Positions 53,210 through 60,787 of a DNA stretch of 64,000 nucleotides are shown one piece after another (within the stretch, counting starts at the first letter, position 1; the number at the start of each line of letters is the position of its first letter). The DNA is taken from positions 124,001 to 188,000 of the forward strand of contig NZ_JALCZO010000001.1 of NCBI RefSeq assembly GCF_023555495.1, given 5' to 3'. The translations under genes and the position numbers were made by a program. The notes under the pieces are model-generated. The model had not been told where the DNA came from. It saw nothing but the letters and a program-made list of their open reading frames with translations, and searched no databases. This stretch comes from Polaribacter sp. Z022. GTDB lineage: Bacteria; Bacteroidota; Bacteroidia; Flavobacteriales; Flavobacteriaceae.

Positions 53210-55320
53210 TAGCTTAAGATTTGATAAGTTATAAAAGAAGCTACATATGCCAATAACCCCATTCCAAATAACTGAATAAGTGGCCATTTCCAAGACTTTG
53301 TTTCTCTTTTAACAATTGCCAAGGTTGCCATACATTGCATTGCAAAAGCATAAAAAATCATTAACGACATTCCTACAGGAAAATTAAACCTGTTTTTACC
53401 ATTATCTGGATTAATTTCTGATGCCATTTTTTCTTTAATGGTAGCTGTATCTTCATCATCTGAACCAACACTATAAATGGTTGCTAAAGTACCTACAAAA
53501 ACTTCTCTTGCTGCTAAAGAAGTAATTAGAGCAATTCCTATTTTCCAATCATAACCTAAAGGTTTTATAGTTGGTTCTATTGTTTTTCCTAGGATTCCAA
53601 TATAAGAGTTTTCTAATTTTACAGATGCAATTTTTTGTTGCAATTCTACATCAGATAAATTTTGATTTGCAACATTTTCAACAACATTTTTTTCTGCATT
53701 TTTAAAAGACGATGGCCCATTAGAAGCTAAAAACCATAAAATTATAGACAGTGCTAAAATTATTTTTCCTGCCTCTAAAACAAAAGATTTTGTTTTTTCT
53801 ACAACTTCATAAAATACATTTTTTACAGAAGGTAATTTATAGTTTGGCATTTCAACTACAAAAAATGATTTCGATTTTATTTTTAATGTTTTATGTAAAA
53901 TAAACGCTGCTAAAACAGCCGTTACAAAACCTAAAGCATATAAAGACAATAAAACTAAACCTTGTAAATTTAAAATTCCGAAGATTTTTTTATCAGGAAT
54001 AATTAAAGCAATTAATATAGCATAAACAGGCAAACGTGCAGAACATGTTGTAAAAGGTGTTACTAAAATTGTAATTAATCTTTCTTTCCAACTAGAAATT
54101 GTTCTTGTTGCCATAATTGCAGGAATTGCACATGCTGTACCTGATATTAACGGAATAATACTTTTACCATTTAAACCAAAACGTCTCATTATTTTATCCA
54201 TTAAAAAAACCACACGACTCATGTATCCTGTTTCTTCTAGTATGGCAATGAATAAAAATAAAATGGCAATTTGTGGAATAAAAATAATGACACCTCCTAT
54301 TCCTGGTATAATTCCTTCTGCTAATAAATCTGTTAATACTCCTGTTGGTAAATTGCTTTTTGCAAAGTCAGATAATTCTGCAAAAGCACCATCAATAAAG
54401 TCCATAGGAATTGAAGCCCAATCAAAAACCGATTGAAAAATTAACATCAATAGAAAAACGAAAAAGAAATATCCGAAGATTTTATGTGTAAATATTTTAT
54501 CTAATTTACTTCGTAAATCTGTTGCTTTACTTTTATCAACTATATATGTCTTTTTTAGAATTTTATTTATTTCTTGATAACGATAAATAGTTTCTTTATG
54601 CTGATATTTCTTTAATTTAGAAACATCTTTTTTAAAGGCCAATAACTTTTCTTTTTCTTCTTTAGTTATTGATTCTGGATAATTATTTTGAGTAACCATC
54701 AACCATAATTCGTATAAAGAATAATTTGGGCTGATTTCTTTTAATTTATTAAAATAATCTGGGTCTATCTTATGATCTATACCACATAAAGGTGATGCTT
54801 TTGCTGCTACATGACATCTAATAATTGCTGCTTTAACGTCATCTATTCCTTCATTTTTTCTTGCACTTATTAAAACAACTTCTGTGTTTAATTCTTTTTT
54901 AAGCAAAGACAAATCAATAGTAATTCCTTTTCTATTCATTTGATCAACCATATTGATTGCCAAAACTGTTGGAATTTCTAAATCTTTAATTTGCGAAAAA
55001 AGCAGTAAATTTCTTTTTAAATTTTCTACATCTGCAACTACTAAAATTACGTCTGGAGACTCTTTAATATCCTTTTTTAATAAAGTTTTTAAAACAATAC
55101 TTTCATCTAAAGAAGTAGGATTTATACTGTAAGTACCAGGCAAATCTGTAATTACTGCATTTTGTGTTGAAGACAACTTACTAACTCCTTCTTTCTTATC
55201 TACAGTAATTCCAGGATAATTACCAACTTTTTGATTTAAACCCGTTAATTGATTAAAAAGTGAGGTTTTTCCTGTATTAGGATTCCCTATTAAAGCAACT
55301 TTTATATCGTTTTTAGACAT
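53209..55320 (-). CDS. feoB: Ferrous iron transporter FeoB
   Basis: 703 residues: an N-terminal G-protein domain with G1 GNPNTGKTS (12-20), G2/G3 regions (NYPGITVDKKEG, DLPGTY) and G4 NMVD, a guanine-dissociation-inhibitor-like helical linker, and the membrane transporter with the Gate motifs (SRVVFLMDKIMRRFGLNGKS, SGTACAIPAIMATRTI, TCSARLPVY). It imports Fe(II) across the inner membrane. It lies 6 nt after feoA and is translationally linked to the Cys-rich miniprotein. Confidence 0.96.
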   Translation of the reverse strand: MSKNDIKVALIGNPNTGKTSLFNQLTGLNQKVGNYPGITVDKKEGVSKLSSTQNAVITDLPGTYSINPTSLDESIVLKTLLKKDIKESPDVILVVADVENLKRNLLLFSQIKDLEIPTVLAINMVDQMNRKGITIDLSLLKKELNTEVVLISARKNEGIDDVKAAIIRCHVAAKASPLCGIDHKIDPDYFNKLKEISPNYSLYELWLMVTQNNYPESITKEEKEKLLAFKKDVSKLKKYQHKETIYRYQEINKILKKTYIVDKSKATDLRSKLDKIFTHKIFGYFFFVFLLMLIFQSVFDWASIPMDFIDGAFAELSDFAKSNLPTGVLTDLLAEGIIPGIGGVIIFIPQIAILFLFIAILEETGYMSRVVFLMDKIMRRFGLNGKSIIPLISGTACAIPAIMATRTISSWKERLITILVTPFTTCSARLPVYAILIALIIPDKKIFGILNLQGLVLLSLYALGFVTAVLAAFILHKTLKIKSKSFFVVEMPNYKLPSVKNVFYEVVEKTKSFVLEAGKIILALSIILWFLASNGPSSFKNAEKNVVENVANQNLSDVELQQKIASVKLENSYIGILGKTIEPTIKPLGYDWKIGIALITSLAAREVFVGTLATIYSVGSDDEDTATIKEKMASEINPDNGKNRFNFPVGMSLMIFYAFAMQCMATLAIVKRETKSWKWPLIQLFGMGLLAYVASFITYQILS

Positions 55321-55326
55321 TTAGTT

Positions 55327-55551
55327 TTAGCTTTTCAAGATTAGTATTTGTGAAGCAGTTTCTTTTCTAATGGCAAGATGACTTCCATTTACACATATGT
55401 ATAAAGGGTCTTTTAAAGGTGCAATTTGAACCAATTCTACTTCAGCTCCAGGTAAACACCCCATTTCTAGTAGTTTTAATGGAATTATATCTAATGATTC
55501 TTCAGAAATATATCCAATTTCTCCTTTTCGTAAAGTAGCTATTGTATTCAA
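55327..55551 (-). CDS. feoA: FeoA, SH3-like partner of FeoB
   Basis: 74 residues forming one FeoA domain (LRKGEIGYISEE, KLLEMGCLPGAEVELVQIAPLKDP, GSHLAIRKETASQILI). It is a small cytoplasmic protein needed for FeoB activity. It is the first gene of the feo operon and lies 18 nt downstream of a promoter overlapped by a Fur/PerR-type palindrome. Confidence 0.95.
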   Translation of the reverse strand: MNTIATLRKGEIGYISEESLDIIPLKLLEMGCLPGAEVELVQIAPLKDPLYICVNGSHLAIRKETASQILILKS

Positions 55552-55569
55552 TTAATTTTATTTGGGAAG

Positions 55570-55601
55570 CAAAGATATGAATTTAGAATGATTCTAAACA
55601 A
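55570..55601 (-). promoter_or_regulatory. feoAB promoter with Fur/PerR-like operator
   Basis: On the minus strand, TTG (55601-55599) and TATCTTTG (55577-55570) are the -33 and -7 elements, 21 nt apart. Between them lies the perfect palindrome TTTAGAATGATTCTAAA (55582-55598), which has the 7-1-7 form TTAGAAT-n-ATTCTAA typical of Fur-superfamily sites. Binding would block the promoter, as expected for iron-repressed feoAB. Confidence 0.65.
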
Positions 55602-55602
55602 G

Positions 55603-56283
55603 TTATTTAGAAGCATATTCTTCTTTTAACAGTACAATGTCTGTTTTTAATTTCTCCATTTCGTTTTTATCTGTACCATCATAGTAACCTCTAATACGTC
55701 TTTCTTTGTCTACTAATACAAATTGTTCTGTATGTATAAAGTCGTTTTCATCTCCATTTCCTTCATCTAAAACAGCAAAATAACTCTTTCTTGCTAAGTC
55801 ATAAATATGTTTTTTACTTCCTGTTGTAACATTCCATTTTCCATCAATTACACCTTTTCTATTGGCATATTCTTTTAAAACAGAAACACTGTCTATAACT
55901 GGAGTTACAGAATGAGACAGAAACATAATTTCATCATCATTTTTATAAAATTCTTGCAATTCGCTCATATTATAAGCCATTGCAATACAAATTGTTTGAC
56001 AACGTGTAAAAAAGAAATCGGCTATATATATTTTATCTTTATAATTATTATTGGTAATTATATTTCCATTTTGATTTACCAAACTAAAATCTGCAATGGT
56101 ATGGTTCTTTTGAATGTGAAACATACTTTCATCTACCAATCTTGGGTTAACATCTGATGGGTTATAAATTTTAAGACGATTGTCTACTTTTAATAAATGA
56201 TAAAAAACAGTAACACCTACAGCAGAAAAAACTACTAAAAAAATTAGTGTTGGTATAGATTTTTTAAAGAATTTTAACTCCAT
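55603..56283 (-). CDS. SCO1/SenC-type copper chaperone
   Basis: 226 residues with an N-terminal membrane anchor (about 10-30) and a thioredoxin-like SCO domain. The metal site is CQTIC (Cys95 and Cys99, CxxxC) with His184 in FIHTEQ, the standard Cu ligands. It probably inserts copper into the CuA site of the cytochrome oxidase subunit II encoded 12 kb away. It has its own exact -7 box and lies 51 nt upstream of feoA, beyond the feo promoter. Confidence 0.9.
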   Translation of the reverse strand: MELKFFKKSIPTLIFLVVFSAVGVTVFYHLLKVDNRLKIYNPSDVNPRLVDESMFHIQKNHTIADFSLVNQNGNIITNNNYKDKIYIADFFFTRCQTICIAMAYNMSELQEFYKNDDEIMFLSHSVTPVIDSVSVLKEYANRKGVIDGKWNVTTGSKKHIYDLARKSYFAVLDEGNGDENDFIHTEQFVLVDKERRIRGYYDGTDKNEMEKLKTDIVLLKEEYASK

Positions 56284-56302
56284 AAAACAACTTTTATATC
56301 AA

Positions 56303-56310
56303 CAAATTTA
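56303..56310 (-). promoter_or_regulatory. -7 promoter box of the SCO1-like gene
   Basis: The minus strand reads TAAATTTG (exact TAnnTTTG), 19 nt before the start at 56283. Confidence 0.45.
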
Positions 56311-56418
56311 CAACTTATAAAGCCCTTAAAAAAACAATCAAAAACAAATACTATCTAAAATCTTTGTTAAAATAAAAATGTAGCCAAATTAGTACTTTTA
56401 ATACTCTCTTTAAAAACG

Positions 56419-56426
56419 TACATTTG
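56419..56426 (+). promoter_or_regulatory. -7 promoter box of rseP
   Basis: TACATTTG (exact TAnnTTTG) lies 29 nt before the ATG at 56456, in the 172-nt divergent region shared with the SCO1-like gene. Confidence 0.45.
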
Positions 56427-56455
56427 CCACTATTTTAATTATGATTTAACGCTGA

Positions 56456-57802
56456 ATGGAAATATTAATAAAAGCATCGCAATTTATTTTAAGTTTATCT
56501 TTATTAATTGTTTTGCACGAGTTAGGGCACTTTATCCCTGCAAAATTGTTTAAAACTAGAGTAGAAAAATTCTACTTATTTTTCGATTATAAATTTTCGC
56601 TTTTTAAGAAAAAAGTTGGTGAGACTGTTTATGGTATTGGTTGGATTCCTTTAGGAGGATATGTAAAAATATCTGGAATGATAGATGAAAGTATGGATAC
56701 AGAGCAAATGGCTTTACCACCTCAACCTTGGGAGTTTCGTTCTAAACCTGCATGGCAACGTTTAATTATTATGTTGGGTGGTGTTTTTGTAAACTTTGTT
56801 TTAGGAATTTTTATCTACATAATGCTTATGTATGCATATGGAGAAAAGTTTTTACCTAACGAAAATGTAAAAGATGGTGTTTGGGTTCAAGATTCATTAG
56901 CAATAGATTTAGGTGTAAAAACTGGAGATAAAATTTTGACTATTGATGGAGAAAAAATTAAAAAATTCTCTGAATTAACTTTAGGTTTTGTTAACGGTAA
57001 CAGCTTTCAAATAGAAAGAAATGGAGCTGTTATTGATATGGAAATTCCAGAAAATTTTATTTCTAAATTAGTAGATAGAGGTAAAAATGCTGGAGCAATT
57101 TTATTACCAAGATATCCATTTGTTATAGCAGGTATTTCTGATGACTCTCCAAATTTAAATGCAGATTTAAAGAAAAAAGATATTGTTGTTGCCATAAATG
57201 GAAATGCTATTACTTATTTTGATGAAGCACAAGTTCAGTTAGATAAATATAAAAATCAAGATATCTCTATATCTGTAAAAAGAGGAACAGAAATTAAAGA
57301 AGTTCCAGTTAAAATAACAGAAAACGGAAAATTAGGAGTTGGTATTGGCCAATTATCTTTTAAAGATTTAGAAAAATTAGGTTATTATGATTTAGCAGAA
57401 ATTGAATACTCTTTTGCAGAAGCTATTCCTGCAGGATGGAATAAATCTGTTAAAACACTTTCTGATTATATAAAACAATTAAAAAAGATTTTTAACCCAA
57501 GTACTGGTGCTTACAAAGGTTTAGGTGGATTTATTTCTATTGGAAGTATTTTTCCATCAGAATGGAGCGCTCAATCTTTCTGGAATATAACTGCATTTTT
57601 ATCTATTATGTTAGGTTTTATGAATCTTTTACCAATACCTGCTTTAGATGGAGGACATGTAGTGTTTACCCTTTGGGAAATGATAACAGGTAAAAAACCA
57701 GGAGACAAATTCTTAGAATATGCACAAGTAACAGGTTTTATCTTACTTATTGCATTACTGTTATTTGCAAATGGTAATGATATATTTAGGCTGTTTAAAT
57801 AA
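56456..57802 (+). CDS. rseP: Site-2 protease RseP
   Basis: 448 residues. An intramembrane zinc metalloprotease with HELGH (21-25) in the first helix, two periplasmic PDZ domains (about 125-290, GVKTGDKILTIDGEKI and ADLKKKDIVVAINGNAI) and the second metal-site motif NLLPIPALDGGH near the end. It cuts transmembrane substrates such as anti-sigma factors and leftover signal peptides. The gene is monocistronic, with its own promoter box and a terminator 30 nt downstream. Confidence 0.95.
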   Translation: MEILIKASQFILSLSLLIVLHELGHFIPAKLFKTRVEKFYLFFDYKFSLFKKKVGETVYGIGWIPLGGYVKISGMIDESMDTEQMALPPQPWEFRSKPAWQRLIIMLGGVFVNFVLGIFIYIMLMYAYGEKFLPNENVKDGVWVQDSLAIDLGVKTGDKILTIDGEKIKKFSELTLGFVNGNSFQIERNGAVIDMEIPENFISKLVDRGKNAGAILLPRYPFVIAGISDDSPNLNADLKKKDIVVAINGNAITYFDEAQVQLDKYKNQDISISVKRGTEIKEVPVKITENGKLGVGIGQLSFKDLEKLGYYDLAEIEYSFAEAIPAGWNKSVKTLSDYIKQLKKIFNPSTGAYKGLGGFISIGSIFPSEWSAQSFWNITAFLSIMLGFMNLLPIPALDGGHVVFTLWEMITGKKPGDKFLEYAQVTGFILLIALLLFANGNDIFRLFK

Positions 57803-57832
57803 ATAATTATTCTTAAAATATTACATAAACTA

Positions 57833-57858
57833 AACCTCACATTTTGTGAGGTTTTTTT
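57833..57858 (+). terminator. Rho-independent terminator of rseP
   Basis: AACCTCACA (57833-57841) and TGTGAGGTT (57845-57853) form a 9-bp stem with a 3-nt loop and seven Ts. Confidence 0.88.
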
Positions 57859-57860
57859 GT

Positions 57861-58016
57861 TTAAATCTTAAAAGATGTATTTATGAAAGAGATCCAAGTA
57901 TATTTTGTATTACAATTATCGCAAGAATAAGACTTAGTGCCTGGTATTAATTTTACAAGTGGATCTCTTTTCATTCTATGCCTAGATTCTGATTTGCATT
58001 TTGGACAAGCTTTCAC
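57861..58016 (-). CDS. Small zinc-ribbon protein, copy 1 (GTG start)
   Basis: 51 residues starting at GTG: KACPKCKSESRHRMKR, then LIPGTKSYSCDNCNTKYTW and the tail ISFINTSFKI. Two CxxC pairs (Cys4/Cys7 and Cys32/Cys35) form a small zinc ribbon; a basic RHRMKR stretch follows the first pair, suggesting nucleic-acid or ribosome contact. It is a paralogue of the gene at 58155-58310 (more than half of the residues identical). I do not know a name for this family. Confidence 0.75.
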   Translation of the reverse strand: MKACPKCKSESRHRMKRDPLVKLIPGTKSYSCDNCNTKYTWISFINTSFKI

Positions 58017-58125
58017 AATTTAGAAAATTAAAAATTAAACACCTAATCTATTAAATTACAATCAATTAAATATATATTGTTTTAACCAATTTGTATGTGA
58101 TAATTACTTTTTTAATTATAAAATA

Positions 58126-58155
58126 AAAAGAGCCTCTCAATTGAGAGGCTCTTTT
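58126..58155. terminator. Bidirectional palindromic terminator
   Basis: A perfect palindrome with arms AAAAAGAGCCTCTCAA and its complement is centred at about 58140, with A-run and T-run on the two sides. It lies directly at the stop codon of zinc-ribbon copy 2 and separates the two copies. Confidence 0.88.
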
Positions 58156-58310
58156 TAAATTCTTAAAGAACGGTTGATAAAGGAAAACCAAGTATATTCT
58201 GTATTACACTTATCACAAGAATAAGCTTTGGTACCTGGTATTAATTTAGCAAACGCACTTCTTTTCATTCTGTGTCTAGATACAGACTTACATCTTGGAC
58301 ATGCTTTCAT
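58155..58310 (-). CDS. Small zinc-ribbon protein, copy 2
   Basis: 51 residues from ATG 58310: MKACPRCKSVSRHRMKRSA, then LIPGTKAYSCDKCNTEYTW and FSFINRSLRI. It has the same layout as copy 1: two CxxC pairs, a basic RHRMKR and a conserved LIPGTK.YSCD core. Both copies keep the frame, the length and all four Cys, which argues for function. The terminator starts at its last base. Upstream (58311-58477) no gene is seen apart from the flotillin terminator. Confidence 0.78.
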   Translation of the reverse strand: MKACPRCKSVSRHRMKRSAFAKLIPGTKAYSCDKCNTEYTWFSFINRSLRI

Positions 58311-58435
58311 ACGTTGGGGAAATTATATTGTTTAACACCCGCAATTTACTAAATATAAAATACATGAAAACAAGTAGTTACACCTATTTAGTATTTTATT
58401 AAACTAACCTTAATGATAATTTTATAATAGGATAA

Positions 58436-58469
58436 AAAAACCACTATTCAAAAATCATTGAATAGTGGT
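58436..58469 (-). terminator. Rho-independent terminator of the flotillin gene
   Basis: CCACTATTCAA (58441-58451) and TTGAATAGTGG (58458-58468) form an 11-bp stem followed by Ts on the minus strand, just after the stop at 58478. Confidence 0.85.
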
Positions 58470-58477
58470 AAAATTAT

Positions 58478-59905
58478 TTAAGAAACAGTATCATTTGTAT
58501 CTGTTATTTCTGTAGAATCTTCTTCTTTTACATCTATTGTTTTACCCTTTAAATAATCTGGTAATTGCATTCCTGCCATATTAAACATTTCTTGTAAAGG
58601 AGGAACAGCTTTATACATTCCTGAGATAAAATTTGAAGTAGAAGATTTTCCATCTTTACCTCCACCATTTTCCCAAACAGTAACTTTATCAATTTTAATA
58701 TTTTTAATTGCTTCTGCTTGTGTTTTAACCAATTCTGGTAATTTATCTGCTATTAATAATAAAGCTGCATTTTGAGAATCATTTCCAGCTGCTTTAACAA
58801 TTTGATCTAAACCTGCTGCTTGTTTTGTTAATACTTCATACAAACCTTGAGCCTCTGCTTGTGCTTTAAACAAAATTGCATCTGCTTCTCCTTTTGCAAT
58901 TCTTCTAATATTTTCTGCTTCTGCCTCTGCATCAATTTCTACTTTTCTTTTATCAATTTCTGCAGGTACAATAACATCTGCTACTTGAGAAGAACGTTCT
59001 CTTTCTGCTCTTGCCAATTCTGCTTCTTTTTCTGCTGCATAAGATTCTTCTAAAGCTTTTGCAGATTGTACTTTTTCAGCTGCAATTGCTACTCTTTCTG
59101 CTTCTGCTTCTCTTTGCCTACGTAAAGAATCTGAATTTGCAACCGCAATTTTTGCAGTATTTTCTCCATCTACTGCTTGTGCGTTAGCTGCAGCAACTTG
59201 AGTTCTTTCATCTTGCACAGCATTTGCTTCACCAATAGAACCATCTCTATTTTTTTCTGCAACCGATTTTCTAGCTGCATTAATTGCATGTGCTGCTGCT
59301 TCTTTACCTAAAGCTTCAATATAACCAGATTCATCAACAATATCTGTAATATTTACGTTGATTAACTTTAAACCAACCTTCTTTAATTCTGATTCTACAG
59401 ATTTAGAAATATTGGTTAAAAACTTATCTCTATCTGAGTTAATTTCTTCAATATCCATAGAGGCAACTACCAAACGTAATTGACCAAATATAATTTCTTG
59501 AGCCAATTCTTGAATTTCATTCTGACCTAAACCTAACAATCTTTCTGCTGCATTTTGCATAATTCCTGGTTCTGTAGAAACACCAATGGTAAATCTACTT
59601 GGTACATTTACACGAATATTTTGCTTAGAAAGTGCGTTTATTAAATTTACTTCTATTGAAATTGGTGTTAAATCTAAAAATTCATAATCTTGAATTACAG
59701 GAAAAATAAAGGCGGCTCCACCATGAATACATTTGGCAGATTCACCACCACCAACTTTACCATACACTACCAAAATTCTGTCTGAAGGACATCTTTTGTA
59801 GCGTTTTATCATAGCAACTATTAAAATAAATATGAATAGAATTGCAATACCTATTCCTATTAAGCCCGCAAAAGGGCTACTTTGTAATAAAATAAAATTT
59901 AGCAT
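58478..59905 (-). CDS. Flotillin-like SPFH protein
   Basis: 475 residues: an N-terminal membrane segment (about 12-33), an SPFH/band-7 domain (about 40-220, with VVYGKVGGGESAKCIHGGAAFIFPVIQDYEFLDL) and a long Ala/Glu-rich coiled coil (about 220-380, AEAEAENIRRIAKGEADAI), then a short tail. Flotillins form ring-shaped scaffolds in ordered membrane domains. The NfeD-like gene lies 9 nt upstream, the standard partner arrangement. Confidence 0.92.
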   Translation of the reverse strand: MLNFILLQSSPFAGLIGIGIAILFIFILIVAMIKRYKRCPSDRILVVYGKVGGGESAKCIHGGAAFIFPVIQDYEFLDLTPISIEVNLINALSKQNIRVNVPSRFTIGVSTEPGIMQNAAERLLGLGQNEIQELAQEIIFGQLRLVVASMDIEEINSDRDKFLTNISKSVESELKKVGLKLINVNITDIVDESGYIEALGKEAAAHAINAARKSVAEKNRDGSIGEANAVQDERTQVAAANAQAVDGENTAKIAVANSDSLRRQREAEAERVAIAAEKVQSAKALEESYAAEKEAELARAERERSSQVADVIVPAEIDKRKVEIDAEAEAENIRRIAKGEADAILFKAQAEAQGLYEVLTKQAAGLDQIVKAAGNDSQNAALLLIADKLPELVKTQAEAIKNIKIDKVTVWENGGGKDGKSSTSNFISGMYKAVPPLQEMFNMAGMQLPDYLKGKTIDVKEEDSTEITDTNDTVS

Positions 59906-59914
59906 AGTAATTTT

Positions 59915-60487
59915 TTAATTTTGAGGTTCTATAATTAATATTCCGTTGTTTGTAACTTCTATCACTTTAATAACAATTCCTTGTTTTAAATCTACTTCAG
60001 AGTCTGTTAAAGCCTCTAACTCTCTTAAAGCTCCTTGTACTTTTACTTGTACTTTTCCAATTTTAGATCTTTTAGCTCCTACTGTTAAATACACTTCTCC
60101 AATAGAATTTAAAGCGTTTTGCATTTTTAATGTACCACTAGAAGTTAATTTACTGATGTAATAAAACATTGCTGCCATTACAAACATCATAGCTAAACCA
60201 CAAAGTAAAGACACAAAAATTGTTACAGATTTAGAATATCCTGCATCTAAACAAGCAATTCCACTCCATCCAAAAATAGTAAAGAATGCAACTAAGTTTT
60301 TTAAAGTAAAAAATTGAAATCCTGCACCAGTATCTGCATCAATTTCTGCATCTACATCACCTATATCATCTGTATCAGCACCTACAAAAGTGCCAATTAA
60401 AACAAATAAAAATATTATTGTAGAAATTCCTGTAATTATCCAATATGTCTTTTGAAAAGACGATAATTCTTGAAACCATTCCATCAT
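59915..60487 (-). CDS. NfeD-like OB-fold membrane protein
   Basis: 190 residues with membrane segments at about 14-36, 62-80 and 89-110, an acidic stretch between the first two (DTDDIGDVDAEIDADTG), and a C-terminal OB-fold (SIGEVYLTVGAKRSKIGKVQVKVQGALRELEAL). It is the short NfeD type without the serine-protease domain, as usually paired with flotillin. It probably helps assemble or position the flotillin scaffold. Confidence 0.85.
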   Translation of the reverse strand: MMEWFQELSSFQKTYWIITGISTIIFLFVLIGTFVGADTDDIGDVDAEIDADTGAGFQFFTLKNLVAFFTIFGWSGIACLDAGYSKSVTIFVSLLCGLAMMFVMAAMFYYISKLTSSGTLKMQNALNSIGEVYLTVGAKRSKIGKVQVKVQGALRELEALTDSEVDLKQGIVIKVIEVTNNGILIIEPQN

Positions 60488-60787
60488 AGCTAGTTTGTTT
60501 TAAAAAGTGATTAAATATAACATTTTTTGATTGAATAAAGTGAGTTATTCTATCAATTAAAAAATAGACTCATTTTTGTAACAACAACCCAATAGCGCAA
60601 TTTTAAGGTGATTAAAACTTCATTAAAAGTACCTTTTAATCTAGAATTAAAAAGATGAAGTAATTATGTTTTAGTTGAGTTTCTATTTATTAGTAGCTAA
60701 AATTTAATTTTTGTTACAAGCAAATTTAAAAAACAAAAAAACCTCCATAATTAATTATGGAGGCCCTAAATATTAATTCAAAAATAT
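60488..60787. other. Intergenic region between the NfeD-like and TonB receptor genes
   Basis: This AT-rich gap holds the terminator at 60742-60763 and an exact minus-strand TAAATTTG at 60721-60728, which could be a distant promoter for the NfeD/flotillin pair with a leader of about 230 nt. I see no open frame worth calling and no RNA motif I recognise. Confidence 0.5.
60735..60763 (-). terminator. Terminator of the divergent TonB receptor gene
   Basis: The perfect palindrome CCTCCATAATT/AATTATGGAGG (60742-60763) is followed by a run of Ts on the minus strand, 25 nt after the stop at 60788. Confidence 0.88.

Noticed and set aside
53210..53293. N-terminal extension of the Cys-rich miniprotein into feoB
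   Set aside because: The extension is read from the feoB coding sequence in another frame; the ATG at 53209 gives the normal membrane-helix start and a TAATG coupling.
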